A DNA stretch of 64,000 bases from Shewanella atlantica. Its GTDB lineage: Bacteria; Pseudomonadota; Gammaproteobacteria; Enterobacterales; Shewanellaceae. Below the pieces are notes generated by a model. It ran no database searches. It had not been told where the DNA came from and worked only from the letters and a program-made list of their open reading frames with translations. Both the position numbers and the translations under genes were made by a program. Positions 10,072 to 18,570 of this stretch are shown here, in pieces. Numbering within the stretch: the first letter of the stretch is position 1; every line of letters begins with the position of its first letter. Location of the stretch: positions 1,116,001 through 1,180,000 of the forward strand of contig NZ_RXNV01000001.1 in assembly GCF_003966265.1 (NCBI RefSeq), in the 5' to 3' direction.

Positions 10072-10524
10072 TTATGACTTTTCTACCGCTAACTCATGAT
10101 AGACCTCATCACATAAGGTTTTAAGCTGCACCAACGATTGTGTTGGTGTTCCCACTTTACAACGCATCAATTCAGGAACTTCCATTGCTGATTCTCTCAG
10201 AGATTTCCCTTCAGGCGTAATATGCAGCACCCTGACTCTTTCATCTTTTTCACTTCTCCCACGGCTAATCAGCCCTTTTCCCTCTAACCTTTTGAGTAGA
10301 GGGGTTAGGGTGCCGGAATCGAGGTGAAGCTTATCGCCTAAGGTTTTAACGCTGATACCTTCGTGTTGCCAAAGTACTAACATAGCCAGATATTGTGGAT
10401 AAGTAAGATCGAGTTTATTAAGCAGAGGTCGATACGCCCTTACCATGGCATTTGCAGCACTATATAGTGAGAAACAGACTTGATTGTCCAGTGACAGTGG
10501 ATTGCTATCTTTTTCTGTAGTCAT
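10072..10524 (-). CDS. ohrR: OhrR/MarR-family organic-peroxide sensing repressor
   Basis: About 150 residues. The N-terminal stretch (CFSLYSAANAMVRAYRPLL) and the winged-helix core (LTYPQYLAMLVLW, LDSGTLTPLLKRLE, RSEKDERVR) match the OhrR branch of MarR. OhrR repressors sense organic hydroperoxides through a reactive cysteine near the N-terminus; here it is Cys17 counted from the ATG at 10524. A TTG start at 10557 would add 11 residues and would run into the palindrome described separately, so the ATG is preferred. The usual partner gene ohr is not adjacent; downstream on the same strand is the short GlpD-like flavoprotein. Repression of its own promoter through the upstream palindrome is a reasonable inference. 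Confidence 0.85.
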   Translation of the reverse strand: MTTEKDSNPLSLDNQVCFSLYSAANAMVRAYRPLLNKLDLTYPQYLAMLVLWQHEGISVKTLGDKLHLDSGTLTPLLKRLEGKGLISRGRSEKDERVRVLHITPEGKSLRESAMEVPELMRCKVGTPTQSLVQLKTLCDEVYHELAVEKS

Positions 10525-10547
10525 ATTTGAGTAAAAAATTGATTCAG

Positions 10548-10557
10548 TTGTGCACAA
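10548..10557. promoter_or_regulatory. Candidate OhrR operator, perfect 10-bp palindrome
   Basis: TTGTGCACAA is a perfect palindrome 24 bases upstream of the preferred ohrR start. MarR/OhrR proteins bind AT-flanked palindromes overlapping their own promoters, so autoregulation is plausible. Short palindromes also occur by chance; this is inference. Confidence 0.4.
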
Positions 10558-10902
10558 TATACTTCTATCCTGACAGTAAATCGATCACTTTCCTCAAAAA
10601 TAACCTCTCTTCTCGAGAAAGAATGTAAATTTTTAGCAGACTTTTCACCTCCTTCCAGGCAATAGGTTTACCGTCAAAGAACAGCATTAACGATAGAGAA
10701 TACAGATTCAGGCTTGTGTGCCTGCCGGCTTTCTGACTCCTGTAAGTGCAAGATAATTGGTCTCATACGCCGATAGAAATTCTCATCTTCTTTTAAATTG
10801 ATTTTCCTCCTGCATTAGCTTAAATTTGCGCCTAAAATATGGAATACACTTAGCAAAAATGGTAAGTCGACACTTACAAACCAGATAATTGCTTCAACGG
10901 AG
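10558..10902. other. Divergent intergenic region between ohrR and the OmpA-like gene
   Basis: 345 bases without a supportable gene. It carries the divergent promoters for the two flanking genes. A small inverted repeat (CAGGC/GCCTG, about 10709-10727) is visible but too weak to name. The right gene has a clear ribosome site (CGGAG six bases before ATG). Confidence 0.4.
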
Positions 10903-11379
10903 TTGAAAATGAAAGCAGAAATCGCTGTTTTATTTCTGATGTGCACATGGAATGTTGCCGCGCAATGTGACAATAATATTTACCTGACCTCTATCCCTTA
11001 CGCTAAAAACAGCTCCTACTTCCCATCTGAATATTCGAAGAAGCTGGATACTGTGCTTGAACAAACCTCAGCCAACAAGGGGTATCTGTTACTCGAGTTC
11101 CAAGTCACTGAACAGGCAGATGACGAGAGTAAAAAATACAATATGTGGCTCGCCGGCCGCAGGATAAATAGAGTAAAGGAATACCTGACAAGCTTGAGTT
11201 ATCCCTCACCTATCGTCAGCAAAATACTAACGGCAAGCACTCACGATAGACGTGATGTCAGTATCAGTTGGTGCAAGCTTTCGGAAGATCAGGGCTCAAC
11301 GGTTATCGCCGCTCATGGCGAGCGGAAGGTCTCTGAAAGCAATATAATACCAATCGGTATAAATCACGCTCCGCACTAA
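10903..11379 (+). CDS. Secreted protein with a degenerate OmpA-like C-terminal domain
   Basis: 158 residues. A signal peptide of about 20 residues ends at VAA-QC. The rest follows the OmpA/MotB peptidoglycan-binding layout: a strand followed by AKNSSYFPSEYSKKLDTVL, then a strand, then YNMWLAGRRINRVKEYL (compare the family YNxxLSxxRAxxVxxYL) and DRRDVSISW at the end. Several consensus positions, including the aspartate of the GHTD motif, are missing, so peptidoglycan binding is uncertain. It stands alone with its own ribosome site (CGGAG). The last ten residues are encoded by a palindromic intergenic repeat (about 11349-11362), so the native C-terminus may have been extended by repeat insertion. 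I cannot assign a function beyond a periplasmic or cell-envelope protein. Confidence 0.65.
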   Translation: MKMKAEIAVLFLMCTWNVAAQCDNNIYLTSIPYAKNSSYFPSEYSKKLDTVLEQTSANKGYLLLEFQVTEQADDESKKYNMWLAGRRINRVKEYLTSLSYPSPIVSKILTASTHDRRDVSISWCKLSEDQGSTVIAAHGERKVSESNIIPIGINHAPH

Positions 11380-11474
11380 CACTAATCCTGCTGATGTGAC
11401 CAAAATCTATTTCATCCCCCTCGAATGACATCATAATAGGTGTCAGATCCAGTAGTTAATAACGAGTGATACAG

Positions 11475-11522
11475 TAGTGCTTAGTTTCCAAAGGGGATTT
11501 ATACCGATTGGAATAAGCACTA
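11475..11522. repeat. Palindromic intergenic element (hairpin with bulge)
   Basis: TAGTGCTTA (11475-11483) pairs with TAAGCACTA (11514-11522), and inside these TTCC pairs with GGAA after a two-base bulge. The inner right part (ATACCGATTGG) is the near reverse complement of ATACCAATCGGTAT at about 11349-11362. Such ATACC-GGTAT palindromes are scattered in marine gammaproteobacterial genomes. The rest of the 11380-11715 gap shows AT-rich promoter-like DNA and nothing else I can name. Confidence 0.6.
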
Positions 11523-11715
11523 TTTTGAAGTGAGCGACTCATAAACCCCGAATAAGTTTAATATTTTTTTATTAAACAAGCCTCAGTTCCCAAATCCGAA
11601 TGTTTCGAGATTTACGTTGCAACTATTGAACACAAATTTATCTATTAAGCTAACAAAGCGTAAAATATTAGCATATTCCATTATTCTCGATTGAGACCAT
11701 CCCATGGGAGGGAAC

Positions 11716-13140
11716 ATGGCCAGAACCATACTATTGCTTATTTTTTTCTGCCTCAGCTCGTTTTCCACAGCCAGTTATGCTGTACCTACAACTTCAGAGG
11801 CAACCCCACCTCAAACTTGGCATTATGTGAATGCAGATGGTGAACTCAAGGTAAAGCTCTACTTTTTCTGGTCTAAGACTTGCCCTCACTGCGCCGAAGC
11901 CCATCCATTTATCGACTCACTTCCCCAAAGATACCCCTGGATAGAGCTGGAGTCCTATATGGTTTCAGAACCCGGGTCGATGAAAAAGTGGAAAGAGATC
12001 TCTGCATTAACAGAGACAGAGGCAAGATCGGTTCCCTATATGGCATCGTGTGAAAAAGCCGTTATTGGTTACAGCAGTGAAGCGGTTACAGGGCAGTATT
12101 TGCTTCAAAACCTCAAAACCTGTTATCAATCTTTAGGCGGAACACTCGACCCTAACGAGACTTATCAGCCGGTCGCCTCAACGGCAGCAAAGGATGCCCC
12201 TCTTTTCGGCACTTGTAGTGACAGCAGTGGAGATGAAGCTGGTGCTGGTACATGCGATCTGGGTTTAACCGAATCCCAGGTTCACACCAGCTCAGTCCAA
12301 CCGGTAGAACTGCCCTTAATTGGCGTTGTAAACCCCGAGCAACTGTCACTTCCTCTGCTGACAGTTGTGCTTGCAGGCGTGGATGCCTTTAACCCTTGTG
12401 CCTTCTTCGTACTCCTGTTTTTACTTTCTATCATGGTCAATGCAAAGAGTCGAACACGTATGCTTATCGTCGGAGGAATATTCGTTTTCTTCTCAGGCTT
12501 TATCTACTTTCTCTTTATGATCGCATGGTTAAATATATTTGAACTTTTAGGCGCAGGCAGCGATGGAGGAATGATTATTCTCGGGGCGGGTATTCTGGCT
12601 CTTATCGCCGGCATGATTAACTTAAAAGACTACTTCTATACCAAGGGGGAGGTATCGCTCTCCATGTCGGCAGAAAACCGAACCGGGCTTATCAAGCGGA
12701 TGGGGAAACTCACCAATGCCAGCTCAATGGCGGCCATGATAGCCGGTACCGTTGTCCTGTCCATTCTAGCCAACGCTTATGAGCTACTCTGTACAGCGGG
12801 TTTCCCGATGATATATACCAGCGTACTGGCAATGCATGAGTTACCGGATATGGAGCGCTACTTCTACTTAGCTTTCTATAATATCGTTTATGTCATTCCA
12901 CTGGCGGCTATTGTTATCGCCTTCAGCGCAACCTTAGGTAAGCGTAAACTCACCGAAAAGGAAGGACAAACGCTAAAGCTGATGTCAGGCATCATGATGG
13001 TAGGGCTTGGTGGAACGTTAGCGGCAGATCCCACAGCATTGCAGAATGTCGCCCTTGCTATCGGTCTTATCCTGAGCTCGATTCTGCTTACGTTCGTCAT
13101 CACAATGACAAGAAAGACACTGGCAAAATCTAAGCGTTAA
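11716..13140 (+). CDS. Periplasmic thioredoxin-fold domain fused to a CcdA/DsbD-type membrane thiol transporter
   Basis: 474 residues. A signal peptide (to about residue 22) leads into a thioredoxin-like domain with the redox motif CPHC (Cys56, Cys59), followed by a linker and a hydrophobic domain of about six to seven membrane segments. The membrane part has the two conserved cysteines expected for CcdA/DsbD electron carriers, in FNPCAFFVLLFLL and LLCTAGFPM. DsbD itself carries its thioredoxin domain at the C-terminus; here the order is reversed and there is no N-terminal DsbD-alpha domain. The protein probably moves reducing power across the inner membrane to the N-terminal domain and from there to an unknown periplasmic disulphide. 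The ATG at 11716 is chosen over 11704 because GGGAGG precedes it. A terminator follows, so it is monocistronic. Confidence 0.78.
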   Translation: MARTILLLIFFCLSSFSTASYAVPTTSEATPPQTWHYVNADGELKVKLYFFWSKTCPHCAEAHPFIDSLPQRYPWIELESYMVSEPGSMKKWKEISALTETEARSVPYMASCEKAVIGYSSEAVTGQYLLQNLKTCYQSLGGTLDPNETYQPVASTAAKDAPLFGTCSDSSGDEAGAGTCDLGLTESQVHTSSVQPVELPLIGVVNPEQLSLPLLTVVLAGVDAFNPCAFFVLLFLLSIMVNAKSRTRMLIVGGIFVFFSGFIYFLFMIAWLNIFELLGAGSDGGMIILGAGILALIAGMINLKDYFYTKGEVSLSMSAENRTGLIKRMGKLTNASSMAAMIAGTVVLSILANAYELLCTAGFPMIYTSVLAMHELPDMERYFYLAFYNIVYVIPLAAIVIAFSATLGKRKLTEKEGQTLKLMSGIMMVGLGGTLAADPTALQNVALAIGLILSSILLTFVITMTRKTLAKSKR

Positions 13141-13172
13141 AAATCAGGTTTAGTATTGATATAACTACTTCA

Positions 13173-13206
13173 AAAGGGTGCCCCTCATCAGGCACCCTTT
13201 TATTTT
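13173..13206 (+). terminator. Intrinsic terminator after the thioredoxin/CcdA fusion
   Basis: Ten-base stem AAAGGGTGCC / GGCACCCTTT with an eight-base loop, followed by TATTTT. Confidence 0.88.
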
Positions 13207-13305
13207 GGCGCTATTGGCATTGATATTTGTAGTCCTAAGAACTTTTATATTAAAGTTTACCGATATACGGCCGATAAACACCTATCGAGATAGTAGGAGC
13301 ACAGC

Positions 13306-13503
13306 ATGGCAGTAACAATTGGTACCCCGAATTTAGAACCCAATATGAGCAATGGAAGTATTGGTGTGAAAGTGGCTCAGCTAGCCAAAGGGCAGCAGGA
13401 AGCCGAAGGTGAGATTGCGCTCCAACTCATTCAAGCTGCTGAGCCTGCAACTCCGGCTGCTCCCGTAGGAAACTCAGGGCACAATATCAATATCAAGGTA
13501 TAA
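13306..13503 (+). CDS. Small YjfB-like putative motility protein
   Basis: 65 residues with a strong ribosome site (TAGGAGCACAGC before ATG). The middle and end (ALQLIQAAEPATPAAP, then NINIKV at the terminus) resemble the short YjfB/putative motility proteins, which have a LLQML-AAPAP region and end in NIDIRV. The family is associated with flagellar regulons in Bacillus, and its molecular role is unknown. The protein is hydrophilic, without signal peptide or membrane segment. A strong terminator directly follows, so it forms its own unit. No flagellar genes are in the window. Family placement is from pattern memory and is moderate. Confidence 0.65.
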   Translation: MAVTIGTPNLEPNMSNGSIGVKVAQLAKGQQEAEGEIALQLIQAAEPATPAAPVGNSGHNINIKV

Positions 13504-13523
13504 AGTAAGACGGAATGAACAAA

Positions 13524-13558
13524 AAAAACCGTTGACCTCATCGAGGTAAACGGTTTTT
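13524..13558. terminator. Strong bidirectional terminator
   Basis: Long stem AAAAACCGTT-g-ACCTC / GAGGT-a-AACGGTTTTT with a three-base loop, flanked by A-run and T-run, so it can stop transcription from the small YjfB-like gene and from the diguanylate cyclase gene. Confidence 0.9.
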
Positions 13559-13625
13559 CAGTTCTTCCAAGGACACAGGTTTAATCAGCCCCCTCTCTCA
13601 GTTGAGATACATAGGAGCCTTTATG

Positions 13626-14753
13626 TCAGCCTCCGATGTACCTGTCCCTTCCCGTTGATTTTGCGCTGTAGAGTAACTTATCGGCTTCAGAGATAAATTC
13701 ATCGGCACTCATGCTCTCTCGGCACTGACATACACCTTGAGAGACGGTGATATAGCTGCCTAACTCTGAGTCGGGGTGAATAAGTTTAGCCTCCGCGAGC
13801 TTCAGCTTCACCTTTTCAGCAACCTGGCAAGCTCCATTCAAATCGGTATCGGGAAGCAGCAGTACAAACTCCTCCCCCCCATATCTGGCGGCGAGATCTC
13901 TCGGGCGATGACAGATACCGGCAAGCACCTTAGCGACCTCAACCAGACATTCATCTCCCACCTGATGGCCGGAGCTATCGTTGAGACGCTTGAAGTAATC
14001 GATATCGATAAGAATAAGGCATAGTGGGTGATTATTTCTTTCAGAAGCCCTGATCTCCTGTGACAATATCTCATCGAAATGACGGCGATTGCTGATATTG
14101 GTTAAACCATCCACCAGCGCCATTCTCCTGAATTGCTTTAACAGATACTGCTTTTCAACATCCCGCACGATCGCTTTCCTGAACCAGGAATACAGCACTT
14201 TCTGACCAGTCACCAATATCGCCAGGAAACAAAACAGCTTCGTCGCCGGAAACAGAGGGTTGGCAGGCACCTCTATTAAGCGGGTAAAAAAACTAATCAA
14301 CATCAGGGGCAGTACAGCCGTCAACATGACTCTTCTATCGGGGAACAATGCGATCGCGAAAGTTAACACCAGCACATCAATTAATGACTCAACCCCGATT
14401 AAAGCGGCATGTTCAGCATACATTTCCCCCCCATTTTCAAACAATTTCCAAATTAAGAATAGCCAGGCAACTTCTAACATAAATAGATAGGTGAAAAGCG
14501 CCCTGTTTGAAACTTCAACGCCTTTGAAAAACCGGCTCGTCACTGTGCCAATCGAAGCAATGATCACGATAGGGGCCAAGAAAAAGGTTGCCTGATGCAG
14601 ACTGAGCAAAGGAGTGGAGTGCATTTTTATATTGGCTAAGAATACAACAACGAGGAAGAGTGATATTAGTGTTGCCCACATCATCCCCTTGACCAGATAA
14701 TGGTGGGTCTCTTTTTTTAGCTGCGACTCAATTGATGAAATAGTGAGATCCAT
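13626..14753 (-). CDS. Membrane diguanylate cyclase (GGDEF domain)
   Basis: 375 residues. About six hydrophobic segments occupy residues 20-200, forming a membrane sensor with no family I can name. The GGDEF domain follows, with LVDGLTNISNRRHFDEIL, the catalytic motif GGEEF (292-296) and an intact inhibitory I-site RPRD (283-286) five residues before it. The protein should therefore make cyclic di-GMP from two GTP and be product-inhibited. There is no EAL domain. Output would favour biofilm over swimming. It is monocistronic, ending at the shared terminator. What the membrane part senses is unknown. Confidence 0.9.
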   Translation of the reverse strand: MDLTISSIESQLKKETHHYLVKGMMWATLISLFLVVVFLANIKMHSTPLLSLHQATFFLAPIVIIASIGTVTSRFFKGVEVSNRALFTYLFMLEVAWLFLIWKLFENGGEMYAEHAALIGVESLIDVLVLTFAIALFPDRRVMLTAVLPLMLISFFTRLIEVPANPLFPATKLFCFLAILVTGQKVLYSWFRKAIVRDVEKQYLLKQFRRMALVDGLTNISNRRHFDEILSQEIRASERNNHPLCLILIDIDYFKRLNDSSGHQVGDECLVEVAKVLAGICHRPRDLAARYGGEEFVLLLPDTDLNGACQVAEKVKLKLAEAKLIHPDSELGSYITVSQGVCQCRESMSADEFISEADKLLYSAKSTGRDRYIGG

Positions 14754-14901
14754 AACAATAATGCTACATCCTTATTAGCTAAAAATATTACACCCCGATT
14801 AAACGACTCAATTCTCAATCAAATATATCTTCATTATAAGCAGCTTAGAAAAAACAGCCAAGCAAACCTGCTTATTATTCAGCTGGTAACTGTAGAACAA
14901 A

Positions 14902-14924
14902 AAGCCAGCACTGACGGCTGGCTT
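14902..14924 (-). terminator. Intrinsic terminator downstream of ahpF
   Basis: Stem AAGCCAGC / GCTGGCTT with a seven-base loop; on the minus strand it is followed by a T-run (TTTTTGTTC). Confidence 0.82.
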
Positions 14925-14946
14925 AGTAAAAAAATAATATTAATTT

Positions 14947-16515
14947 TTATGCTGCGTCTTGTTCAAGCTCTGGTTCGCTATGCCTGATAAGGTAATCGAA
15001 CGCTCCCAAGGAAGCAGTTGCACCACTACCCATGGCAATAATAATCTGCTTAAAGGCAGAGTTAGTCACATCACCTGCGGCAAAGATGCCCGGCACTGAC
15101 GTTTCAGCCTTTCCATCGACCATGATCTCACCTCTGGCGGTTAAATCTATGGTGCCCTTCAACCATTCAGAGTTGGGTATCAGGCCAATTTGAACGAAGA
15201 TGCCGGCAAGAGCTACATGATGTGATGCCCCCGTTGCTCTGTCGGTGTAATTGAGTCCGTTAACACGCTTACCATCACCGATGACTTCTGTCGTCATTGC
15301 CTGAGTGATGATCTCGATGTTACCCATCGACGCCGCTTTACGCTGCAAGACCTCATCGGCTCTTAATTTAGTGTCAAACTCCAGCACGGTGACATGTTCA
15401 ACGATGTTAGCCAGATCTATGGCCGCTTCGATGCCCGAGTTACCACCACCAATGACCGCGACACGTTTGCCCTTAAATAGCGGGCCATCGCAGTGCGGAC
15501 AGTAAGCCACACCTTTACCACGATACTCCTGCTCACCGGGCACATTCATTTCACGCCATCTTGCCCCCGTCGCCAGAAGTACAGTTTTACTCCTTAACAC
15601 GGCGCCATTCTCCAGCTCCAGTTCGAACAGTTCACCGGACTTAAGGCTTAGCGCTCTCTGGTTATCCATGATATCGACATCATATTCATGAACATGGGCT
15701 TCCAGATTGGCTACCAGCTTAGGCCCTTCGGTGGCCTTAACTGAGATAAAGTTTTCAATGCCTACAGTTTCAGCAACCTGGCCACCAAATTTATCGGCTA
15801 CGATCCCGGTGCGCAACCCTTTACGTGCCGCATAGATGGCCGCCGATGCGCCAGCCGGGCCTCCACCAACAACTAAGACTTCAAAAGGCTCTTTTTCCGC
15901 CAGCGCTTCTGCCTGACGGGCTACAGCTCCGGTATCAATTTTATTTAAAATTTCAGCTAAGCTAATACGCCCTTGAGCAAAGAGTTCACCATTTAGGTAA
16001 ACAGAAGGTACGGCTAAGATATCCCGCTCAAAGACCTCAGTTTGGAACAGAGAACCATCGATCATCACGTTGGTGATATTCGGATTAATCGCCGCCATCA
16101 TATTGAGTGCCTGCACAACATCCGGGCAGTTCTGGCAACTTAAAGATACATAGGTTTCAAAATGGTATTCGCCCGGCAATGCCTTTATCTGCGCAATAGT
16201 GGCATCATCCAGCTTTAGTGGATGACCGCCGGTATGAAGCAAAGCTAAAACCAGAGAGGTAAACTCGTGCCCCATAGGCAGGCCGGCAAACGTAATATCG
16301 GTCATGCTATCTGCATTAGTCACTTTCATCGAAGGCATACGTTTGCCTTCAGTTTCGGAAATACTAACTAATGGTGACAGACTCTCGATGTCCCGGGCTA
16401 ATGACCTGAGCTCTTGCGCTTTAGGGCTGTGATCTGCAGACACGACAAGTTCAACTGGGCGCTTGAGGTTTTGCAGATAGGTGTTCAGTTGATTTTTTAG
16501 ATTCGCATCTAACAT
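14947..16515 (-). CDS. ahpF: Alkyl hydroperoxide reductase subunit F (peroxiredoxin reductase)
   Basis: 522 residues, the usual AhpF length. An N-terminal double thioredoxin-fold domain holds the CQNC redox pair (Cys127, Cys130); the flavoprotein part has a FAD-binding [12 protein letters not shown], the redox pair CPHC (339-342) and an NAD(H)-binding VIGGGNSG. Electrons flow from NADH through FAD and the two disulphides to AhpC. It ends with an intrinsic terminator and lies 203 bases downstream of ahpC on the same strand, with two hairpins in the gap that may reduce its expression relative to ahpC. A ribosome site (AGGAGTTATC) precedes the ATG. Confidence 0.97.
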   Translation of the reverse strand: MLDANLKNQLNTYLQNLKRPVELVVSADHSPKAQELRSLARDIESLSPLVSISETEGKRMPSMKVTNADSMTDITFAGLPMGHEFTSLVLALLHTGGHPLKLDDATIAQIKALPGEYHFETYVSLSCQNCPDVVQALNMMAAINPNITNVMIDGSLFQTEVFERDILAVPSVYLNGELFAQGRISLAEILNKIDTGAVARQAEALAEKEPFEVLVVGGGPAGASAAIYAARKGLRTGIVADKFGGQVAETVGIENFISVKATEGPKLVANLEAHVHEYDVDIMDNQRALSLKSGELFELELENGAVLRSKTVLLATGARWREMNVPGEQEYRGKGVAYCPHCDGPLFKGKRVAVIGGGNSGIEAAIDLANIVEHVTVLEFDTKLRADEVLQRKAASMGNIEIITQAMTTEVIGDGKRVNGLNYTDRATGASHHVALAGIFVQIGLIPNSEWLKGTIDLTARGEIMVDGKAETSVPGIFAAGDVTNSAFKQIIIAMGSGATASLGAFDYLIRHSEPELEQDAA

Positions 16516-16581
16516 GATAACTCCTAAAAATTGATACCTATATCTATGAGTATCAATGAATAAAATGGGATATTAATAATG

Positions 16582-16619
16582 ACTGGCTCGGTCATAGCAG
16601 GGGGATTGTCCGAGCCGGT
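16582..16619. repeat. Inverted repeat in the ahpC-ahpF gap (hairpin 2)
   Basis: ACTGGCTCGG (16582-16591) pairs with CCGAGCCGGT (16610-16619), one G-T wobble, 18-base loop. It has no T-run in either direction. It lies 67 bases upstream of the ahpF start. Confidence 0.6.
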
Positions 16620-16634
16620 TTGGAGATGAAACAT

Positions 16635-16667
16635 CACTTGAGTGACTGTCAATCTGTCACTCAAGTG
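16635..16667. repeat. Perfect 12-bp hairpin just after ahpC (hairpin 1)
   Basis: CACTTGAGTGAC (16635-16646) and GTCACTCAAGTG (16656-16667) form a perfect stem with a nine-base loop. No T-run follows, so it is not a standard intrinsic terminator; it may stabilise the ahpC message or mark an RNA processing point. Confidence 0.7.
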
Positions 16668-16718
16668 GCCGGTAGTTTGGAGGTATATACTGGGTATATC
16701 TACCGGCTATAGGTTTAT

Positions 16719-17288
16719 TTAGATCTTACCGACGAGGTCAAGAGAAGGTGCAAGAGTCTCTGCACCAGGCTGCCATGCAGCAGGACAAACTTCACCGTCG
16801 TGGGTAGCAACATACTGAGCAGCTTGAATTTTACGAACAAGTTCAGCAGCACTACGACCTATCCCTAAGTCATGAACTTCACTGACTTTGATTTGACCTT
16901 CAGGATTAATAACGAAAGTGCCGCGAAGTGCTAAACCATCTTCTTCAATCATCACACCGAAGTTGCGTGAGATAACACCCGTTGGGTCACCGATCATTGG
17001 GTACTGGATCTTGTTGATAGTATCTGAAGCATCGTGCCATGCTTTGTGGGTGAAATGTGTGTCAGTCGATACTGAGTAAACTTCAACACCCATCGCCTGC
17101 AATTTCTCGTAGTGATCAGCCATGTCGCCAAGCTCAGTAGGACAAACAAAGGTGAAGTCAGCAGGGTAGAAGAAAACAACTGACCACTTGCCTAACAGGT
17201 CTTGTTCAGTAACCGGTACAAACTCACCTTTATGGAACGCTGTTGCTGAGAATGGTTTGATTTCGGTGTTGATGATTGATTGATTCAT
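16719..17288 (-). CDS. ahpC: Alkyl hydroperoxide reductase subunit C (2-Cys peroxiredoxin)
   Basis: 189 residues. The peroxidatic cysteine is Cys49 in FTFVCPTE and the resolving cysteine is Cys168 in GEVCPAAW, the typical 2-Cys arrangement, with the C-terminal tail of sensitive peroxiredoxins. It reduces hydrogen peroxide and organic hydroperoxides in the cytoplasm using electrons from AhpF, encoded just downstream. Ribosome site TAACGGAGCTTTAA before the ATG. Codon use (GGT, GCT, AAC, CGT) is that of a highly expressed gene. OxyR control is expected from the family; the 220-base upstream region is AT-rich with a loose GATAATA...TATTATC symmetry at 17363-17411, but its spacing does not fit the four-part OxyR box, so I do not annotate an operator. 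Confidence 0.97.
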   Translation of the reverse strand: MNQSIINTEIKPFSATAFHKGEFVPVTEQDLLGKWSVVFFYPADFTFVCPTELGDMADHYEKLQAMGVEVYSVSTDTHFTHKAWHDASDTINKIQYPMIGDPTGVISRNFGVMIEEDGLALRGTFVINPEGQIKVSEVHDLGIGRSAAELVRKIQAAQYVATHDGEVCPAAWQPGAETLAPSLDLVGKI

Positions 17289-17509
17289 TTAAAGCTCCGT
17301 TAGAGGTTATTAATTCTTTTAACTGACCCTGTACCTGTTTGTCAGTTCGTTTTCGATGTGAAGATAATAACCAAGAGCATTAATTAAATATAACGAGTAA
17401 AATCTATTATCCTAATCGTTTTTTCAGAACAACCAATTCTGATGAGCAATTTGATGGATAAACAGACATAAACATGCACTTTATGACTAAAAAGCCGACT
17501 TCGCTTCAA

Positions 17510-18253
17510 CTACTCCCAAATGTCGAAGCGTGTCAAAGAGCGTCCCAAGGTAAAATCCAATTGCTGTGACAAACTGTGCGCCTTGGTTTTTAACCCACTA
17601 CTGCTTATCTCCCTTTGAGTCTTACCCGCAAGCACCACCCAGTTTCCGCCGCCAGTCAAGCAGGCCCTAACCTCGCAGAAATGTTTCTGTAGCAGGCTCA
17701 GCAAAACACGGTTTTGGCTATGCTCCTTCCAACAATTCAGCACCAGAAACCCGTCGGACTTTATCAATGACGCCGAATTTTCGATGAACGCTTCGGATAA
17801 CTGGCTCTCATCCACACCATCGGCACCATAAATGTCGGCAAAGATAACATCGGCCTTTTTATGATCACCTTCCTGAAGAAACTGTGCAGCATCTTGATGA
17901 ATAACGGTGAACTTCTTGCCAATCGGTAATTGAAAAAAGCGTTTAGCCAGCTCAATCACTTTTGACCTCAGCTCGACCGCGGTGACTTTAATACCGGTAT
18001 CGAAATGACGAAGCGCATGGATCAAGCCACCGCCACCTAAGCCTAAAATAATCACGCGCTTAGGCTTGATAAATAACAGGACTAAAAGCATGGCTTGCAG
18101 ATATGTATGCTGAGGAATATGGGGTTCCAGCTTAAGGAGCTTACTCTGCTCATCGTTGTCACCAAAGGAGAGAACACGCATGTGTCTATCGTCCAGGACC
18201 AATAGAGGCCCATGTTCATCTTCGCATTGGTGAAGTATTTCTAAATCTGTCAT
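17510..18253 (-). CDS. SpeE-like SAM-binding protein (spermidine synthase family, incomplete)
   Basis: 247 residues from the ATG at 18253, which has GGAG at five-base spacing; the frame runs on to 18289 but without a ribosome site. A Rossmann fold with the glycine loop LGLGGGGLIHAL, the acidic ELRSKVIELA that binds the nucleoside, and DVIFADIYG after it are those of the spermidine synthase/class I methyltransferase group. The protein lacks the full N-terminal beta-domain and several polyamine-site acidic residues of true SpeE, so it may not make spermidine. Shewanella and Vibrio genomes carry such stand-alone SpeE-like proteins of unknown substrate. It is cytoplasmic and alone in its transcription unit. 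Confidence 0.72.
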   Translation of the reverse strand: MTDLEILHQCEDEHGPLLVLDDRHMRVLSFGDNDEQSKLLKLEPHIPQHTYLQAMLLVLLFIKPKRVIILGLGGGGLIHALRHFDTGIKVTAVELRSKVIELAKRFFQLPIGKKFTVIHQDAAQFLQEGDHKKADVIFADIYGADGVDESQLSEAFIENSASLIKSDGFLVLNCWKEHSQNRVLLSLLQKHFCEVRACLTGGGNWVVLAGKTQREISSSGLKTKAHSLSQQLDFTLGRSLTRFDIWE

Positions 18254-18570
18254 GAGGTCTCCAAAAATTCGGCGTGTATTATGCTCCAAAACAGCTAAAT
18301 AACAAAGCTACCGACTCTCTCTACTCGTCAAAATTAACGGTTCACGAAGAGCTACAAGCGTTAACGACATGGCCAAAAGTGATGAATAAAAGCACTGGAT
18401 CCATCAATAACAAACTAAATAAAACAGATTTGATAACAGCCACGCTAAACAACACAGCATTCAACACCAAATCTCAACCTGACATTGTGATCCAGCTCCC
18501 CCACATTTTAATTTTTGTCATTACAATCTTGCCGCTTTCCCATCAACGACTCGCATACACCAGGAATACG
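18254..18570. other. Intergenic region before the DUF3332 lipoprotein gene
   Basis: 317 bases, open in the frame of the downstream gene but without coding character (no ribosome site at 18274, composition unlike the lipoprotein). It holds the divergent promoters of the SpeE-like gene and the lipoprotein gene. No operator recognised. Confidence 0.5.

Noticed and set aside
13776..14074. Overlapping frames on both strands in the GGDEF gene
   Set aside because: Both are shadows of the GGEEF catalytic domain coding sequence.
17363..17411. OxyR box upstream of ahpC
   Set aside because: Outer arms GATAATA/TATTATC are symmetric, but inner half-sites do not have the ATAG-N7-CTAT spacing; control by OxyR is likely from the family but not readable here.
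18274..18570. N-terminal 99-residue extension of the DUF3332 protein
   Set aside because: No ribosome site at 18274, composition is not coding-like, and the lipoprotein signal peptide starts at 18571.
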